The position numbers and the translations under genes are program-made. This document shows, one piece after another, positions 1-8,427 of a stretch of DNA of 64,000 bases. The notes under the pieces are model-generated. The model searched no databases. It was not told where the DNA came from and was given only the letters and a program-made list of their open reading frames with translations. Every line of letters starts with the position of its first letter. Within the stretch, counting starts at the first letter, position 1. The stretch comes from Halorussus marinus. GTDB taxonomy: Archaea > Halobacteriota > Halobacteria > Halobacteriales > Haladaptataceae. The stretch is taken from NCBI RefSeq assembly GCF_004765795.1, contig NZ_SBIV01000010.1, positions 39,247-103,246 of the forward strand, written 5' to 3'.

Positions 1-1
1 G

Positions 2-424
2 GGCCTCGAGACGCTCCGGTTCGCCGCGAAAAACGACGTGTACGACCACGTCAACGAACTCGGCGAGACGCTCCGGAGCGGCCTCACCGACATCCTCGAA
101 GACCGCGCGCCCGAGTACACCGTCACGGGCCACGACAGCATGTTCAAGGTCGTGTTCACCCGCGAGGGGCCCCGCGACCCCGAGGGCCAGTGTGAGGCGG
201 GCTGTCGACAGGACCCCGACTGTCCGCGGTACGACCACTGTCCGAAGAACAGCGCCGACGTCGACGCCGCAGAAACCGAGCGCTGGGAGCGGCTGTTCTG
301 GCCCGCGATGCGCGAGCAGGGCGTGTTCCTCACCGCCAACCAGTACGAGTCGCAGTTCCTCAGCTACGCCCACACCGAGGAGGACGTCGAGGAGACCCTC
401 GAAGCCTACAAGGAAGCGCTTTAG
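2..424 (+). CDS. hemL: Glutamate-1-semialdehyde 2,1-aminomutase, C-terminal part (5' end outside window)
   Basis: Open from the window edge; about 140 codons are visible, ending in TAG. The tail SQFLSYAHTEEDVEETLEAY matches the end of HemL, the PLP enzyme that converts glutamate-1-semialdehyde to 5-aminolevulinate. The PLP lysine lies upstream, outside the window. The adjacent hemC and hemD, for later steps of the same pathway, support the call. An unusual feature is an insertion around 170-250 carrying four cysteines in a C-x3-C-x5-C-x5-C pattern, which the bacterial enzymes I know lack; it looks like a metal or Fe-S site (inference). The true start is not visible. Confidence 0.9.
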   Translation, partial: GLETLRFAAKNDVYDHVNELGETLRSGLTDILEDRAPEYTVTGHDSMFKVVFTREGPRDPEGQCEAGCRQDPDCPRYDHCPKNSADVDAAETERWERLFWPAMREQGVFLTANQYESQFLSYAHTEEDVEETLEAYKEAL

Positions 425-473
425 CCGACGGTCGTGCGACATCGGTTTACCGATCGGCTCCTAACCACCCGAT

Positions 474-929
474 ATGAGTTCCGGCTACGCGCGCAGGACC
501 GACGGCTCACACCACTGGTACTGGGTCGCGGCCATCCCCGGAGCGTTCGTCCTCTGGCTGGCGACGCTCGCGTGGCTCGCCGTCGCGTCGTCGTTCGAGG
601 CGTTCTCGTTCGGGACGCGGATGATCGAGCTCTCGATGGTCGCGCTCGGCGTCCCGTTCGCCTTCCTCACCGCCTACTTCCCGGTGGCGGTGTACCGCGA
701 CGCCAGCTACGTCGACCGGACCAGCGGCAAGTGGGCGCCGATGCCGATGCGCCAGGCGCTGGCGGCCCTGCCGGGGCTGGCGTTGCTGGTCGTCACCGGG
801 ATCGCGGTGGTCCTCACGTCGGGGAGCCCGGTGGTCCCGATCATCGTGGGGTTCGTCGCGGACGTGCCGTTCGCGGTGTACTACCTCCGCAAGCGGAGCG
901 AGCGCGTCGGGGTCCCCGGGTTCCCGTGA
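474..929 (+). CDS. Haloarchaeal membrane protein, four TM segments
   Basis: 151 aa starting at ATG 474. A short polar N-terminus (about 13 residues) is followed by four hydrophobic stretches, roughly residues 17-38, 50-73, 98-116 and 121-139. Between TM2 and TM3 lies a polar loop containing YRDASYVDRTSGKWAPMP. A short basic tail (LRKRSERVG) ends the protein. It resembles small haloarchaeal membrane proteins of unknown function. It lies 49 bp after hemL on the same strand and converges on the MFS gene only 6 bp downstream. No function can be inferred. Confidence 0.75.
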   Translation: MSSGYARRTDGSHHWYWVAAIPGAFVLWLATLAWLAVASSFEAFSFGTRMIELSMVALGVPFAFLTAYFPVAVYRDASYVDRTSGKWAPMPMRQALAALPGLALLVVTGIAVVLTSGSPVVPIIVGFVADVPFAVYYLRKRSERVGVPGFP

Positions 930-935
930 GCCGGC

Positions 936-2108
936 TCAGAGCCCGAGGTCGAGCGCGCGGTTCGTCACGAGGACCGTGAACCCGGTCGCCATCACCGCCG
1001 ACAGCAGGCCGAACGAGACGCTCCAGCCGGCGAAATCCGCCAGTCCGCCGACCACGACGCTCCCGGTCGCGCCGAGGAGCATGTACACCGTCCGGACGAG
1101 GCCGAACCCCGCGCCCCGCTCTTCGTCCGAGAGCTTGTCGATGAACCGCGACTGGACCGGCGCGCCCCAGCTCATCGCCACCCCAGCGAGCACGACGCCG
1201 ACCGCGAACGTCGCCAGGCCCGACCCGAGCGCGAGCGTCCCGTACCCGAGCACGCCCAGTCCCATCGACAGCGACGCGGCCGCGTCCCGGTCGAACCGGT
1301 CCGAGAGCCACCCCATCGCGGGCTGGGTCGCGCCGTGGACAACGAAGTACAGCGAGAACAGCGCGCTGGCGGTCGTCGCGGTCAGCCCGTGGTGGACTTC
1401 GAGGAACGTCGGCAGAAAGGAGGCGGTCGCCTGCCAGGTGAACGCCCCCGCGACCGCCAACACCGTGGTGTAGGCGATCTCGGGTCTGGCGAGCAGTTCC
1501 GCGACGGGTCCGAGCGCGAACCGATCGCGCATCGGCTGGTCGGGACGGGTAGGCTCGGTCGGGCGGACCCTGGCGGCGAACGCGACGAACGTCGGGGCCG
1601 CCACGACGGCCCCGAGCAAGAGCGCGGGCCGCCAGCCGTACCGGGCGGCGACCGCGGCGGCCGCGACCGGGACCAGCAGGCCCGCGAGCGGGCCGCCCGC
1701 GACGTGGATGCCGATCGCGCGCCCGATGTTCTGGAAGTGCTTCGAGATGAACGTCGTCGCGACGCTGTAATGGAGCCCCGCCGCGCCGCCGAGGGTCACC
1801 GCGAACACCGCGAACGCGGGGTACGACGGCGAGGCCGCGAGCAGTAGGCTCGCCAGCGTCGTGAGCCCGACCGCGGTCAGGATCACTCGGCGCTCGCCGT
1901 ACCGGTCGCCGAGGACGCCGCTCGGAAACTGCGCGAGCGCGTAGGCCGCCCACATCCCGGAGAGGGCGATCCCGACCCCACCGGTCGAGACGCCGAACGA
2001 GTCGGTGATGTCGGGGACGACCGGGCTGATCGCCAGCCGGGCCGCCATCGTGGCGAAGAACGCGACGGTGGCGAGCGCGAGCACTGTGTTGCGGTATCGC
2101 CACCTCAC
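936..2108 (-). CDS. Major facilitator superfamily (MFS) transporter
   Basis: About 390 aa, almost entirely hydrophobic, with roughly 12 membrane segments. The loop between TM2 and TM3 has the MFS signature region (FPSGVLGDRYGERR), and a second copy after the midpoint (MGWLSDRFDRDAAA) marks the two-fold repeat. The substrate is unknown; a secondary carrier in the cytoplasmic membrane is expected. The frame stays open upstream, but I place the start at GTG 2108, just before the first membrane segment, because the upstream extension is low-complexity Arg/Ser/Pro that looks non-coding. ATG starts are lacking in the plausible region, so the start is uncertain. Confidence 0.85.
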   Translation of the reverse strand: MRWRYRNTVLALATVAFFATMAARLAISPVVPDITDSFGVSTGGVGIALSGMWAAYALAQFPSGVLGDRYGERRVILTAVGLTTLASLLLAASPSYPAFAVFAVTLGGAAGLHYSVATTFISKHFQNIGRAIGIHVAGGPLAGLLVPVAAAAVAARYGWRPALLLGAVVAAPTFVAFAARVRPTEPTRPDQPMRDRFALGPVAELLARPEIAYTTVLAVAGAFTWQATASFLPTFLEVHHGLTATTASALFSLYFVVHGATQPAMGWLSDRFDRDAAASLSMGLGVLGYGTLALGSGLATFAVGVVLAGVAMSWGAPVQSRFIDKLSDEERGAGFGLVRTVYMLLGATGSVVVGGLADFAGWSVSFGLLSAVMATGFTVLVTNRALDLGL

Positions 2109-2199
2109 TGGTCGTCGGTTCGGCCGGCCCCCCGAAGTGGTTTTCGAGTCCGGCAAGGGCGTCGCCGCCCGCCCGGAGACGGACAGAAGCGGAGACCCC

Positions 2200-2715
2200 T
2201 CAGCGAGGCCACAGCGGCGTCTCGATGCCGCGGAGCGACGCGGCGACCTTCGCCGCGTACAGCGCGACACCGACGAGGAGCCCCGCGACGCAGACCAGAT
2301 ACGCCTCGGTCGGCGAGAGCACTCCGAGGAGCGGATTCGCCGGGAAGGGGTAGAAGGGCCGGACGTCGGCGTACAGTGTGGCGTCGAGGGCGACGTGGGC
2401 GTACACCCCGGTCAGGGCGGCGGCCGCGACGCCGACCGTCGAGCGCGGTTGGGCCAGCCCTACCGGTCGGAGAGCGCGGTTCACCCCGGGCTTGGCGACG
2501 AAAGCGAGGACGGCGAGAGCGGCCGCGAGGAGCGTCCCGACCGCGAGCGTGTGGAGCGGACCGTGAATCGGCCCCGAGAGGACGCCGAAGAACACCAGTA
2601 CCGCGCGGGCGTCGACGACGACGTTCGCGGCGAGAAACGTCGGGAAGTCGAGCCACCGGAAACAGAGCAGTCCGAGGCCCGCTCCGACGCCGAGATGCAA
2701 CGGCGTGAAGGGCAT
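2200..2715 (-). CDS. Membrane-bound metal-dependent hydrolase-like protein (DUF457/YdjM type)
   Basis: 171 aa from ATG 2715. It begins MPFTPLHLGVGAG, and the TP-x-H motif near the N-terminus is typical of YdjM/DUF457 membrane proteins. Later histidines (GPIHGPLHT and YAHVALDATLY) could complete the site. Four to five hydrophobic segments follow. The frame continues upstream of 2715 into the hemC region, but that part is a shadow of hemC; ATG 2715 is favoured because homologues begin exactly with this motif. The gene is transcribed away from hemC across a 99-bp divergent region. Confidence 0.75.
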   Translation of the reverse strand: MPFTPLHLGVGAGLGLLCFRWLDFPTFLAANVVVDARAVLVFFGVLSGPIHGPLHTLAVGTLLAAALAVLAFVAKPGVNRALRPVGLAQPRSTVGVAAAALTGVYAHVALDATLYADVRPFYPFPANPLLGVLSPTEAYLVCVAGLLVGVALYAAKVAASLRGIETPLWPR

Positions 2716-2814
2716 ACGCCTGACACGTCTCCGGAGCCACTTGTATCGGGGCGTTCCGAGCCGACGACGGGGGATTGCGAAGGTGGTTTCAACCTCGGAC
2801 GCGGACACTCGGGC

Positions 2815-3951
2815 ATGAGCACACGCGCGACCCAGATACGCCTCGCCACGCGGGGGTCGGACCTCGCCCGCCGGCAGGCCGCCGAGGTCCGAGCCGCCCT
2901 GGAGGACCGGCGCTTCGAGGTCGAACTGGTCGAGGTCGAGACGACCGGCGACGAGATCCGGGACGAGCTCATCCACCGGCTCGGCAAGACCGGGGCGTTC
3001 GTCCGGAGCCTCGACGAGAAGGTGCTGTCGGGGGAGCTCGACGGCGCCATCCACTCGATGAAGGACATGCCGACCGACCACCCCGACGACCTGATCGTCG
3101 CGGCTATCCCCGAGCGCGCCAGCGCCAACGACGTGCTGATCACGCCCGACGGGGCGACGCTCGACGAACTCCCCGACGGCGCGGTCGTGGGCACGTCGAG
3201 CCTGCGCCGGAAGGCACAGGTGTTACACCGCCGGCCCGACCTGACGGTCGAACCGCTCCGCGGGAACGTCGACACGCGAGCCGAGAAGCTACTCGCGCCC
3301 GCCCTGCAGGCCGAACACGAGGCTCGGACCGAGGCCGAGAAAGAGCAACGTAGCGCCGAAGCGATGGCGAAGAAGGGCCACAAAAAGGAGTACGAGGGCG
3401 AGTTCGACCGCACCGTCGAGGAGTGGTTCAACGACCTCGCCGAGGTCGAGCGCCGGGCCCTAGAGCGGGAGGTCGATACCGAGTACGACGCGATCGTGCT
3501 CGCGCAGGCGGGACTCGAACGCAGCGGGCTGGCCCACCACCTCGAGTACGCCGAGCTACCGACCGGCGAGTTCGTGCCCGCGCCGGGGCAGGGCGCGCTG
3601 GCGGTGACGACCCTCGACAGCGAGCTGGCGGGCGACGTCAACACCGTGCTCGACCACCCCCGAACGCGGGTCGAGACCACGGTCGAGCGAACCGTTCTGG
3701 CGGAGCTTGGCGGGGGCTGTGTCGCCCCGATCGGCGTCCACGGCCTGATTCAGGGCGAGGGCGTCCACGTCGACGTGCAGGTGTTCTCACAGGACGGCAC
3801 CGAGAAGATCGAGGCGACCCGCGATCTGCCGGTCGAGAACCACGTCTCGGCCGCCAAGGAGCTGGCGGCCGAGCTCCGCGAGCGGGGCGCGGCCGAACTC
3901 ATCGAGGCCGCCCAACGCGACGAGCCGGCGCCGGAGGGCAAGCGGGAATGA
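2815..3951 (+). CDS. hemC: Hydroxymethylbilane synthase (porphobilinogen deaminase)
   Basis: 378 aa from ATG 2815. It polymerises four porphobilinogens to hydroxymethylbilane. The N-terminus (IRLATRGSDLARRQA) and the segments HSMKDMPTD, GTSSLRRKAQ and RGNVDTR are family hallmarks. Cys302 in ELGGGCVAPIG is the attachment site for the dipyrromethane cofactor. Compared with the bacterial enzyme (about 310 aa), an extra charged, lysine- and glutamate-rich segment of about 60 residues (about 160-223) interrupts the protein; it is probably a halophile-specific helical insertion. The frame is open upstream to 2005, but that part is a shadow. The stop overlaps the hemD start (ATGA). Confidence 0.96.
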   Translation: MSTRATQIRLATRGSDLARRQAAEVRAALEDRRFEVELVEVETTGDEIRDELIHRLGKTGAFVRSLDEKVLSGELDGAIHSMKDMPTDHPDDLIVAAIPERASANDVLITPDGATLDELPDGAVVGTSSLRRKAQVLHRRPDLTVEPLRGNVDTRAEKLLAPALQAEHEARTEAEKEQRSAEAMAKKGHKKEYEGEFDRTVEEWFNDLAEVERRALEREVDTEYDAIVLAQAGLERSGLAHHLEYAELPTGEFVPAPGQGALAVTTLDSELAGDVNTVLDHPRTRVETTVERTVLAELGGGCVAPIGVHGLIQGEGVHVDVQVFSQDGTEKIEATRDLPVENHVSAAKELAAELRERGAAELIEAAQRDEPAPEGKRE

Positions 3952-4691
3952 GCCGGGACGTTCGGGTCGCCGTCTTCCGCCCGGACGACGAGCGCCTCGA
4001 CGACGCGGTCGAGCTACTCGACTCGCTGGGCGCCGACCCCGTGGCCGACCCGATGCTCGAAGTCCGGCCGACCGGGGCGTCCCCCGAGCCCGGCGAGTAC
4101 GTCGTCCTGACGAGCAAGACCGGCGTCGAGCTGGCGGCCGAGGCGGGCTGGGAGCCCGGCGACGCCGCGGTCTGTGCCATCGGATCGAGCACCGCCGACG
4201 CGCTCCGCGAGCACGGCTACGAGGTCGACGTGGTCCCCGATGAGTACACCTCCGCGGGGCTGGTCGCGGCGCTCGAAGACCGGGTCGACGGCGCGCGCGT
4301 CGAAGTCGCCCGGAGCGACCACGGGAGCGCGGTGCTGACCGAGGGGCTCGCCGAGGCCGGCGCGGACGTCCACGAGACGGTGCTCTACCGGCTCGTCAGA
4401 CCCGAGGGCTCGGGCGAGTCGGCCGCGCTCGCGGCCGACGGCGACCTCGACGCCGCGCTCTTTACCTCCTCGCTCACGGTCGAGCACCTCCTCGACGCCG
4501 CCGCCGAGCGCGGCGTCCGCGAGGCCGCCGTCGCGGGGCTGAACGACGCCGTCGTCGGCGCGATCGGCCCGCCGACCCGCGAGACGGCCGAGGCCGCCGG
4601 CATCGAGGTCGACGTGGTGCCCGAGGCGGCGGACTTCGAGGCGCTCGCGTGCGCGGTCGTGGAGGCGGCCGCCCCGACCTACCACGAGTAG
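3948..4691 (+). CDS. hemD: Uroporphyrinogen-III synthase
   Basis: 247 aa. ATG 3948 overlaps the hemC stop by four bases, which implies translational coupling. The enzyme cyclises hydroxymethylbilane with inversion of ring D. The two Rossmann-like halves are visible: an N-terminal segment ending in YVVLTSKTGVELAAEAG, and a second with AICAIGSSTADALREHGY-type and ALFTSSLTVEHLLDAA segments followed by VVGAIGPPTRETAEAAG. HemD is poorly conserved, so position next to hemC is a large part of the support. The protein is very acidic, as expected in haloarchaea. Confidence 0.93.
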   Translation: MSRDVRVAVFRPDDERLDDAVELLDSLGADPVADPMLEVRPTGASPEPGEYVVLTSKTGVELAAEAGWEPGDAAVCAIGSSTADALREHGYEVDVVPDEYTSAGLVAALEDRVDGARVEVARSDHGSAVLTEGLAEAGADVHETVLYRLVRPEGSGESAALAADGDLDAALFTSSLTVEHLLDAAAERGVREAAVAGLNDAVVGAIGPPTRETAEAAGIEVDVVPEAADFEALACAVVEAAAPTYHE

Positions 4692-4800
4692 CGCCCTCGG
4701 CCGGGCCGGCGACGGCCGACGCCCGGCGAACACCCCGAGGGCGGCAGAGTCGCGACACCGTACCAAAGACCTTTACAGCCGGATTCGGGACATTAAATCG

Positions 4801-6183
4801 ATGGACAGCACCGCCGGAGAGCGGGTCTACTACGTTATCAGCGACCTCCACATCGGCGGGGACGAGCAACTGGAGGAGGTCGAGTTTCTCGACGAACTGC
4901 TCGGCTTCCTCGAACGGCTGGCCGAGACGGACGAGAACGCCGAGCTGGTGATCAACGGCGACGCCTTCGGGCTGTGGGAGTTCACCTCGGTCGACGGAAT
5001 CGAGAAGTTCGACGTCCTCGAGGAGACCTACCCGGCGCTGTTCGAACAGCTCCGGGCGACCGGCGAGAACGTCCAGATCACGCTGTTGGCCGGCAACCAC
5101 GACCACGAGCTCGCGGCCTACGACGCGTACGTCGAGCGGTTCGCCGAATACAACGTCGAACTCGTCCAATCGGAGTCGATCACCCGTCGCGTCGGCGAGC
5201 GCACGATCCACTTCGAACACGGCCACCAGCGCGACTCGAACAACCGGATCGACGACTGGGAGAACCCCAACGCCACGCCGCTCGGATACTACTACAACAC
5301 GCTCGTTACCAGTCGGGCGGGCAAGCTCTCCGAGCGGGGCCGGTACAACTGGCTGAAGGACGTGCAGGCGGTCACGCCCACCGAGCGGATGCCGGTCTGG
5401 CTGTTCTCGAAGTACTTCTACCGGGAGATGAATCCCCTCCTGCGGTACGCGCTCGTCCCGTTCTTGTTGCTGTTCAACGTCAGCGCGCTCCTCGCGGTGC
5501 TCGCGGGGCTCGATCTGGTCGGGGTCTGGTCGATGCCCGTCGACTCGCTCGCCGGGTTCCTCGCGCAGTTCGGGGCGGCCGGGACGGCGGTCTACCTGCT
5601 CCTCGTGGTCAACGTGGCGGTCACCGGACTCCTGTTGCTGGTGGGCGTCCCGCTGTATCTGCTCCGTCGGGACATCAGACAGACCATCGACCGCTTCGGC
5701 GTCTTCGAGACCGAACTCACCGTCGACGCCGAGGCACCCTACGAGGAGGCCGCCCGCGAGATCTTCGCGGAGTCGCCCGAGACGGCGATCTTCTGCTACG
5801 GTCACACCCACCGCCCGTCAGTGGGGTCGGTCGGCGACGGCCTGCTGGTCAACACCGGGACGTGGCTCAAGCGCCTCCACCGCCGCGACGGCGTTATCGG
5901 GGTCCTGCCGCCGGTGTTTTACCCGTCCTATCAGCTGTGTGCGGTCCGCATCGCCGCCGAGTCCGAGGGCGTGGCGGTCGAGTACGAGGAGATAGAGAAG
6001 CCGAGCCCGAGCCCGGAAGAGCTGACGCTCACCGAGCGTCTGCTCACCCTCGGCCGGAAGCCGAACCCCGACCTGCCCGACCGAGCGGTCGTCGAGAACG
6101 AAGCGCCCGATTCGACGCCCGACGTCGTCGAGACGGTCGAGCGAAGCGAGCGCGGAGCCGAGCGGCCGCGGACCGATAGCTGA
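4801..6183 (+). CDS. Membrane-associated metallophosphoesterase
   Basis: 460 aa. The calcineurin-type phosphoesterase fold is spread over the protein: ISDLHIGG (D15, H17), INGDAFG, LAGNHDHE (about 98-103), FEHGHQRD and CYGHTHRPSVG (H335, H337). The fold is split by two membrane segments (about 217-243 and 264-289), so the active site would sit on the cytoplasmic face of the membrane. The nearest well-known relatives are UDP-2,3-diacylglucosamine hydrolases, but that substrate is not expected in archaea, so the substrate is unknown. A TATA-like ctttacag about 26 bp before the ATG suggests a leaderless transcript. Confidence 0.85.
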   Translation: MDSTAGERVYYVISDLHIGGDEQLEEVEFLDELLGFLERLAETDENAELVINGDAFGLWEFTSVDGIEKFDVLEETYPALFEQLRATGENVQITLLAGNHDHELAAYDAYVERFAEYNVELVQSESITRRVGERTIHFEHGHQRDSNNRIDDWENPNATPLGYYYNTLVTSRAGKLSERGRYNWLKDVQAVTPTERMPVWLFSKYFYREMNPLLRYALVPFLLLFNVSALLAVLAGLDLVGVWSMPVDSLAGFLAQFGAAGTAVYLLLVVNVAVTGLLLLVGVPLYLLRRDIRQTIDRFGVFETELTVDAEAPYEEAAREIFAESPETAIFCYGHTHRPSVGSVGDGLLVNTGTWLKRLHRRDGVIGVLPPVFYPSYQLCAVRIAAESEGVAVEYEEIEKPSPSPEELTLTERLLTLGRKPNPDLPDRAVVENEAPDSTPDVVETVERSERGAERPRTDS

Positions 6184-6185
6184 GG

Positions 6186-6193
6186 TTTATACG
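6186..6193 (+). promoter_or_regulatory. TATA box of the DHH phosphoesterase gene
   Basis: TTTATACG, 25 bp before ATG 6218. This spacing would place the transcription start at or a few bases before the start codon, the leaderless arrangement common in haloarchaea. Confidence 0.5.
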
Positions 6194-6217
6194 TAATACC
6201 GACCAAGCCCCTCTCGA

Positions 6218-7639
6218 ATGGCTTGCGCTGGTCCCGTCCCCGCCCTCGCGGAGCGCGCCGCGGCGTGTGCCGGCCGCCTCCGGGGGGCCGACGACGTGCT
6301 ACTCGCGTCGCACATCGACGCCGACGGCCTGACGAGCGCCGCGATCGCGGCGTCGGCGCTCGAACGCGCCGGAATTTCGTTCGAGACCGTCTTCAGCAAA
6401 CAGCTCGACGCCGAAGAGCTCGCGGCCATCGCGGCGACCGACTACGACACCGTGCTGTTCACCGACTTCGGGAGCGGCCAACTCGATATCATCAGCGACC
6501 ACGAGGCCGCCGGCGACTTCACGCCGGTGATCGCAGACCACCACCGGCCCGCCGAGGCCGAGACCGAGTTCCACCTCAACCCTCTCCTGTTCGACATCGA
6601 CGGCTCCTCGGAGCTGTCCGGGGCGGGCGCGAGCTACGTGCTCGCGCGGGCGCTCGAACCCGAGGCGGGGGACAACCGCGATCTGGCGGCGCTCGCGGTC
6701 GTTGGCGCGGTCGGCGACATGCAGACCACCGACGGCGAGCTGGTGGGTGCGAACCGCTCGATCGTCGAGGAGGGCGTCGCGGCCGGCGTCCTCGAGACGA
6801 GCACCGACCTCGCGCTGTACGGCAAACAGACCCGCCCGCTCCCCAAACTGCTCGAGTACGCCAGCGACGTCTACATCCCCGGCGTCTCGAACGACCAGAA
6901 CGGCGCGATCCGGTTTCTCGACGGGCTCGACATCGACCTCAAGGCCGACGACGGCGAGTGGCGCCGGTGGGTCGACCTCTCGGACGACGAGCGCCAGACC
7001 GTCGCCAGCGCGCTGGTCCAGCGCGCCGTCTCGAAAGGGGTCAGCGCCGACCGGATCGACGGTCTGATCGGGACCACCTACACCCTCACCGACGAGCCCG
7101 CCGGGACGGAGCTTCGGGACGTCAGCGAGTTCTCGACGCTACTGAACGCGACCGCCAGATACGAGCGCGCAGACGTGGGGCTGGCGGTGTGTCTCGGCGA
7201 CCGCGGGGCCGCCCTGGAGCGGGCCCGGACGCTCCTCGCGAACCACCGCCGGAACCTCTCGGAGGGCCTCCAGTGGGTCAAAGAGTCGGGGGTCACCCGC
7301 GAGGACCACGTCCAGTGGTTCCACGCCGGGGATCGGATCCGCGAGACCATCGTCGGGATCATCGCCGGGATGGCGGTCGGGGCCGACGGCGTCGAGCGCG
7401 GGACGCCGATCGTCGCCTTCGCCGAGAAGAACGACGAGGAGGTGAAAGTGTCGGCGCGCGGAACGCCGTCGCTCACCCGGCGCGGACTCGATCTCTCGGC
7501 CGTGATGGGCGAAGCCTCGCGGGCCGTCGGCGGCGACGGCGGCGGCCACGACGTGGCCGCGGGCGCGACGGTGCCGAAGGGGACCGAAGAAGAGTTCCTC
7601 GCGCTGGCCGACGAACTCGTCGGCGAACAGCTGTCGTAG
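6218..7639 (+). CDS. DHH-family phosphoesterase (archaeal RecJ-like)
   Basis: 473 aa from ATG 6218. The DHH superfamily motifs are present in order: SHIDADGLTSAA (D34, D36), VLFTDFGSG and the name-giving ADHHRP (D107, H108, H109), followed by GAVGDMQ. A C-terminal DHHA1-type domain ends in a glycine-rich GGDGGGHDVAAGA. Archaeal relatives are Mn-dependent 5'-3' single-strand exonucleases or nano-RNases, some bound to the GINS replication complex. Which role applies here cannot be told from sequence. The gene stands alone with its own TATA box. Confidence 0.88.
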   Translation: MACAGPVPALAERAAACAGRLRGADDVLLASHIDADGLTSAAIAASALERAGISFETVFSKQLDAEELAAIAATDYDTVLFTDFGSGQLDIISDHEAAGDFTPVIADHHRPAEAETEFHLNPLLFDIDGSSELSGAGASYVLARALEPEAGDNRDLAALAVVGAVGDMQTTDGELVGANRSIVEEGVAAGVLETSTDLALYGKQTRPLPKLLEYASDVYIPGVSNDQNGAIRFLDGLDIDLKADDGEWRRWVDLSDDERQTVASALVQRAVSKGVSADRIDGLIGTTYTLTDEPAGTELRDVSEFSTLLNATARYERADVGLAVCLGDRGAALERARTLLANHRRNLSEGLQWVKESGVTREDHVQWFHAGDRIRETIVGIIAGMAVGADGVERGTPIVAFAEKNDEEVKVSARGTPSLTRRGLDLSAVMGEASRAVGGDGGGHDVAAGATVPKGTEEEFLALADELVGEQLS

Positions 7640-7806
7640 TTCTACGCCACGATCCCACCGTGCGAGGCCGCGACTGTCGCGACGTTTCTCGGGGGTCCTG
7701 TCGATCGACGCCTTCCGACGCCGGCCTCCGGACGAGGTTCGGGCACGCCGCCGAAGATACGACGACCGCACGATAGCGTCGCGGCGGGCGTACGCATCTC
7801 GATTTT

Positions 7807-7818
7807 ATATCGCGATAT
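7807..7818. promoter_or_regulatory. Perfect 12-bp palindrome in an AT-rich upstream patch
   Basis: ATATCGCGATAT is a perfect palindrome in the AT-rich patch between the DHH gene and the 7912 gene, about 95 bp before the latter's start. The 272-bp gap (7640-7911) has no other gene. The site could bind a dimeric regulator or be part of a promoter (inference). Confidence 0.3.
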
Positions 7819-7911
7819 GGAGTTTATTACAACGATCGAACACCGTCCCGGCGTCCGGTGCGATCGCCCCGCACCGGCCGACTTTTACCCGCGCTGGTCC
7901 AACGCCGACGT

Positions 7912-8286
7912 ATGGCCGACTTCGACCCGGAGCGGTTCGAGGACAAGTACGCGAACTACTTCAACGAGCTCCAGAAGGCGTACAAGAACGCCTTCGAGCG
8001 GATGAACGACCGGTACGACTCCGAGCTCGTCCACGCCATCGACCAGCAGGTGCTCAACGAGAGCGAGCCCTTCTACGAGAGTAGCGCGGAGCGGAGCTCC
8101 GCGGACGATTCGAGCGGGCGGAGCCCGCGAGAACACGACGGCGAGTTCCGCGTCGAACTCCCCGAGAACCCCGCCGACCGACTGCAGGGCGTGCTCGTCG
8201 ACGAGGAGAAACTGGACGAACTGCTCGACGTCTACGTCGAGACGATCGAGACCGAACTGCGCCGCGTGTTCGATTTCGAGAAGTGA
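7912..8286 (+). CDS. Conserved haloarchaeal protein (resembles DUF5783)
   Basis: 124 aa from ATG 7912, starting MADFDPERFEDKYANYF. It is acidic and probably all-helical, with no membrane segment. The family is haloarchaeal and of unknown function. Between about residues 58 and 75 it has a serine/arginine/aspartate-rich stretch encoded by two DNA palindromes (8080-8135), which looks like an inserted loop. The frame is open further upstream, but the ATG just before the conserved MADFDPE start is preferred. A T-tract at 8345 probably ends the transcript. Confidence 0.8.
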   Translation: MADFDPERFEDKYANYFNELQKAYKNAFERMNDRYDSELVHAIDQQVLNESEPFYESSAERSSADDSSGRSPREHDGEFRVELPENPADRLQGVLVDEEKLDELLDVYVETIETELRRVFDFEK

Positions 8287-8344
8287 GTCCCTCGCGAGTC
8301 GTGGCCGTGGCCGCTCGGCGCAATAACAGTAGTTGGTAGGACGA

Positions 8345-8350
8345 TTTTTT
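8345..8350 (+). terminator. T6 tract, likely terminator of the 7912 gene
   Basis: A run of six T 59 bp after the stop codon at 8286. Short T-tracts without a needed hairpin end transcription in archaea. Confidence 0.45.
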
Positions 8351-8375
8351 ATTCGACGGGTCGAAACCGTCCGTT

Positions 8376-8393
8376 CAGTACAGGGCTGTACTG
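8376..8393. repeat. Hairpin with 7-bp perfect arms
   Basis: CAGTACA and TGTACTG separated by GGGC. It lies in the low-GC stretch between the T-tract and the frameshifted gene. It could be an operator or a transcript hairpin; nothing distinguishes these. Confidence 0.35.
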
Positions 8394-8427
8394 GGCGTTG
8401 CACTTAGTTCCTCTTTCAACGCGACCA

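Noticed and set aside
841..2103. 420-codon open frame on the minus strand over the MFS gene
   Set aside because: Low-complexity Arg/Gly/Asp sequence, a shadow of the MFS gene in another frame, as GC-rich genomes often give.
2005..2814. Extended N-terminus for hemC
   Set aside because: The extra 270 residues are Arg/Glu low complexity and overlap other genes; HemC starts at the conserved IRLATRGSDLA segment.
4474..5811. 445-codon frame opposite the metallophosphoesterase
   Set aside because: Antisense shadow rich in Val/Glu/Arg with no motif; the plus-strand protein has complete catalytic motifs.
7817..8005. ORF starting in the AT-rich upstream patch
   Set aside because: Overlaps the start of the 7912 gene in another frame and has Arg/Thr/Ser low complexity.
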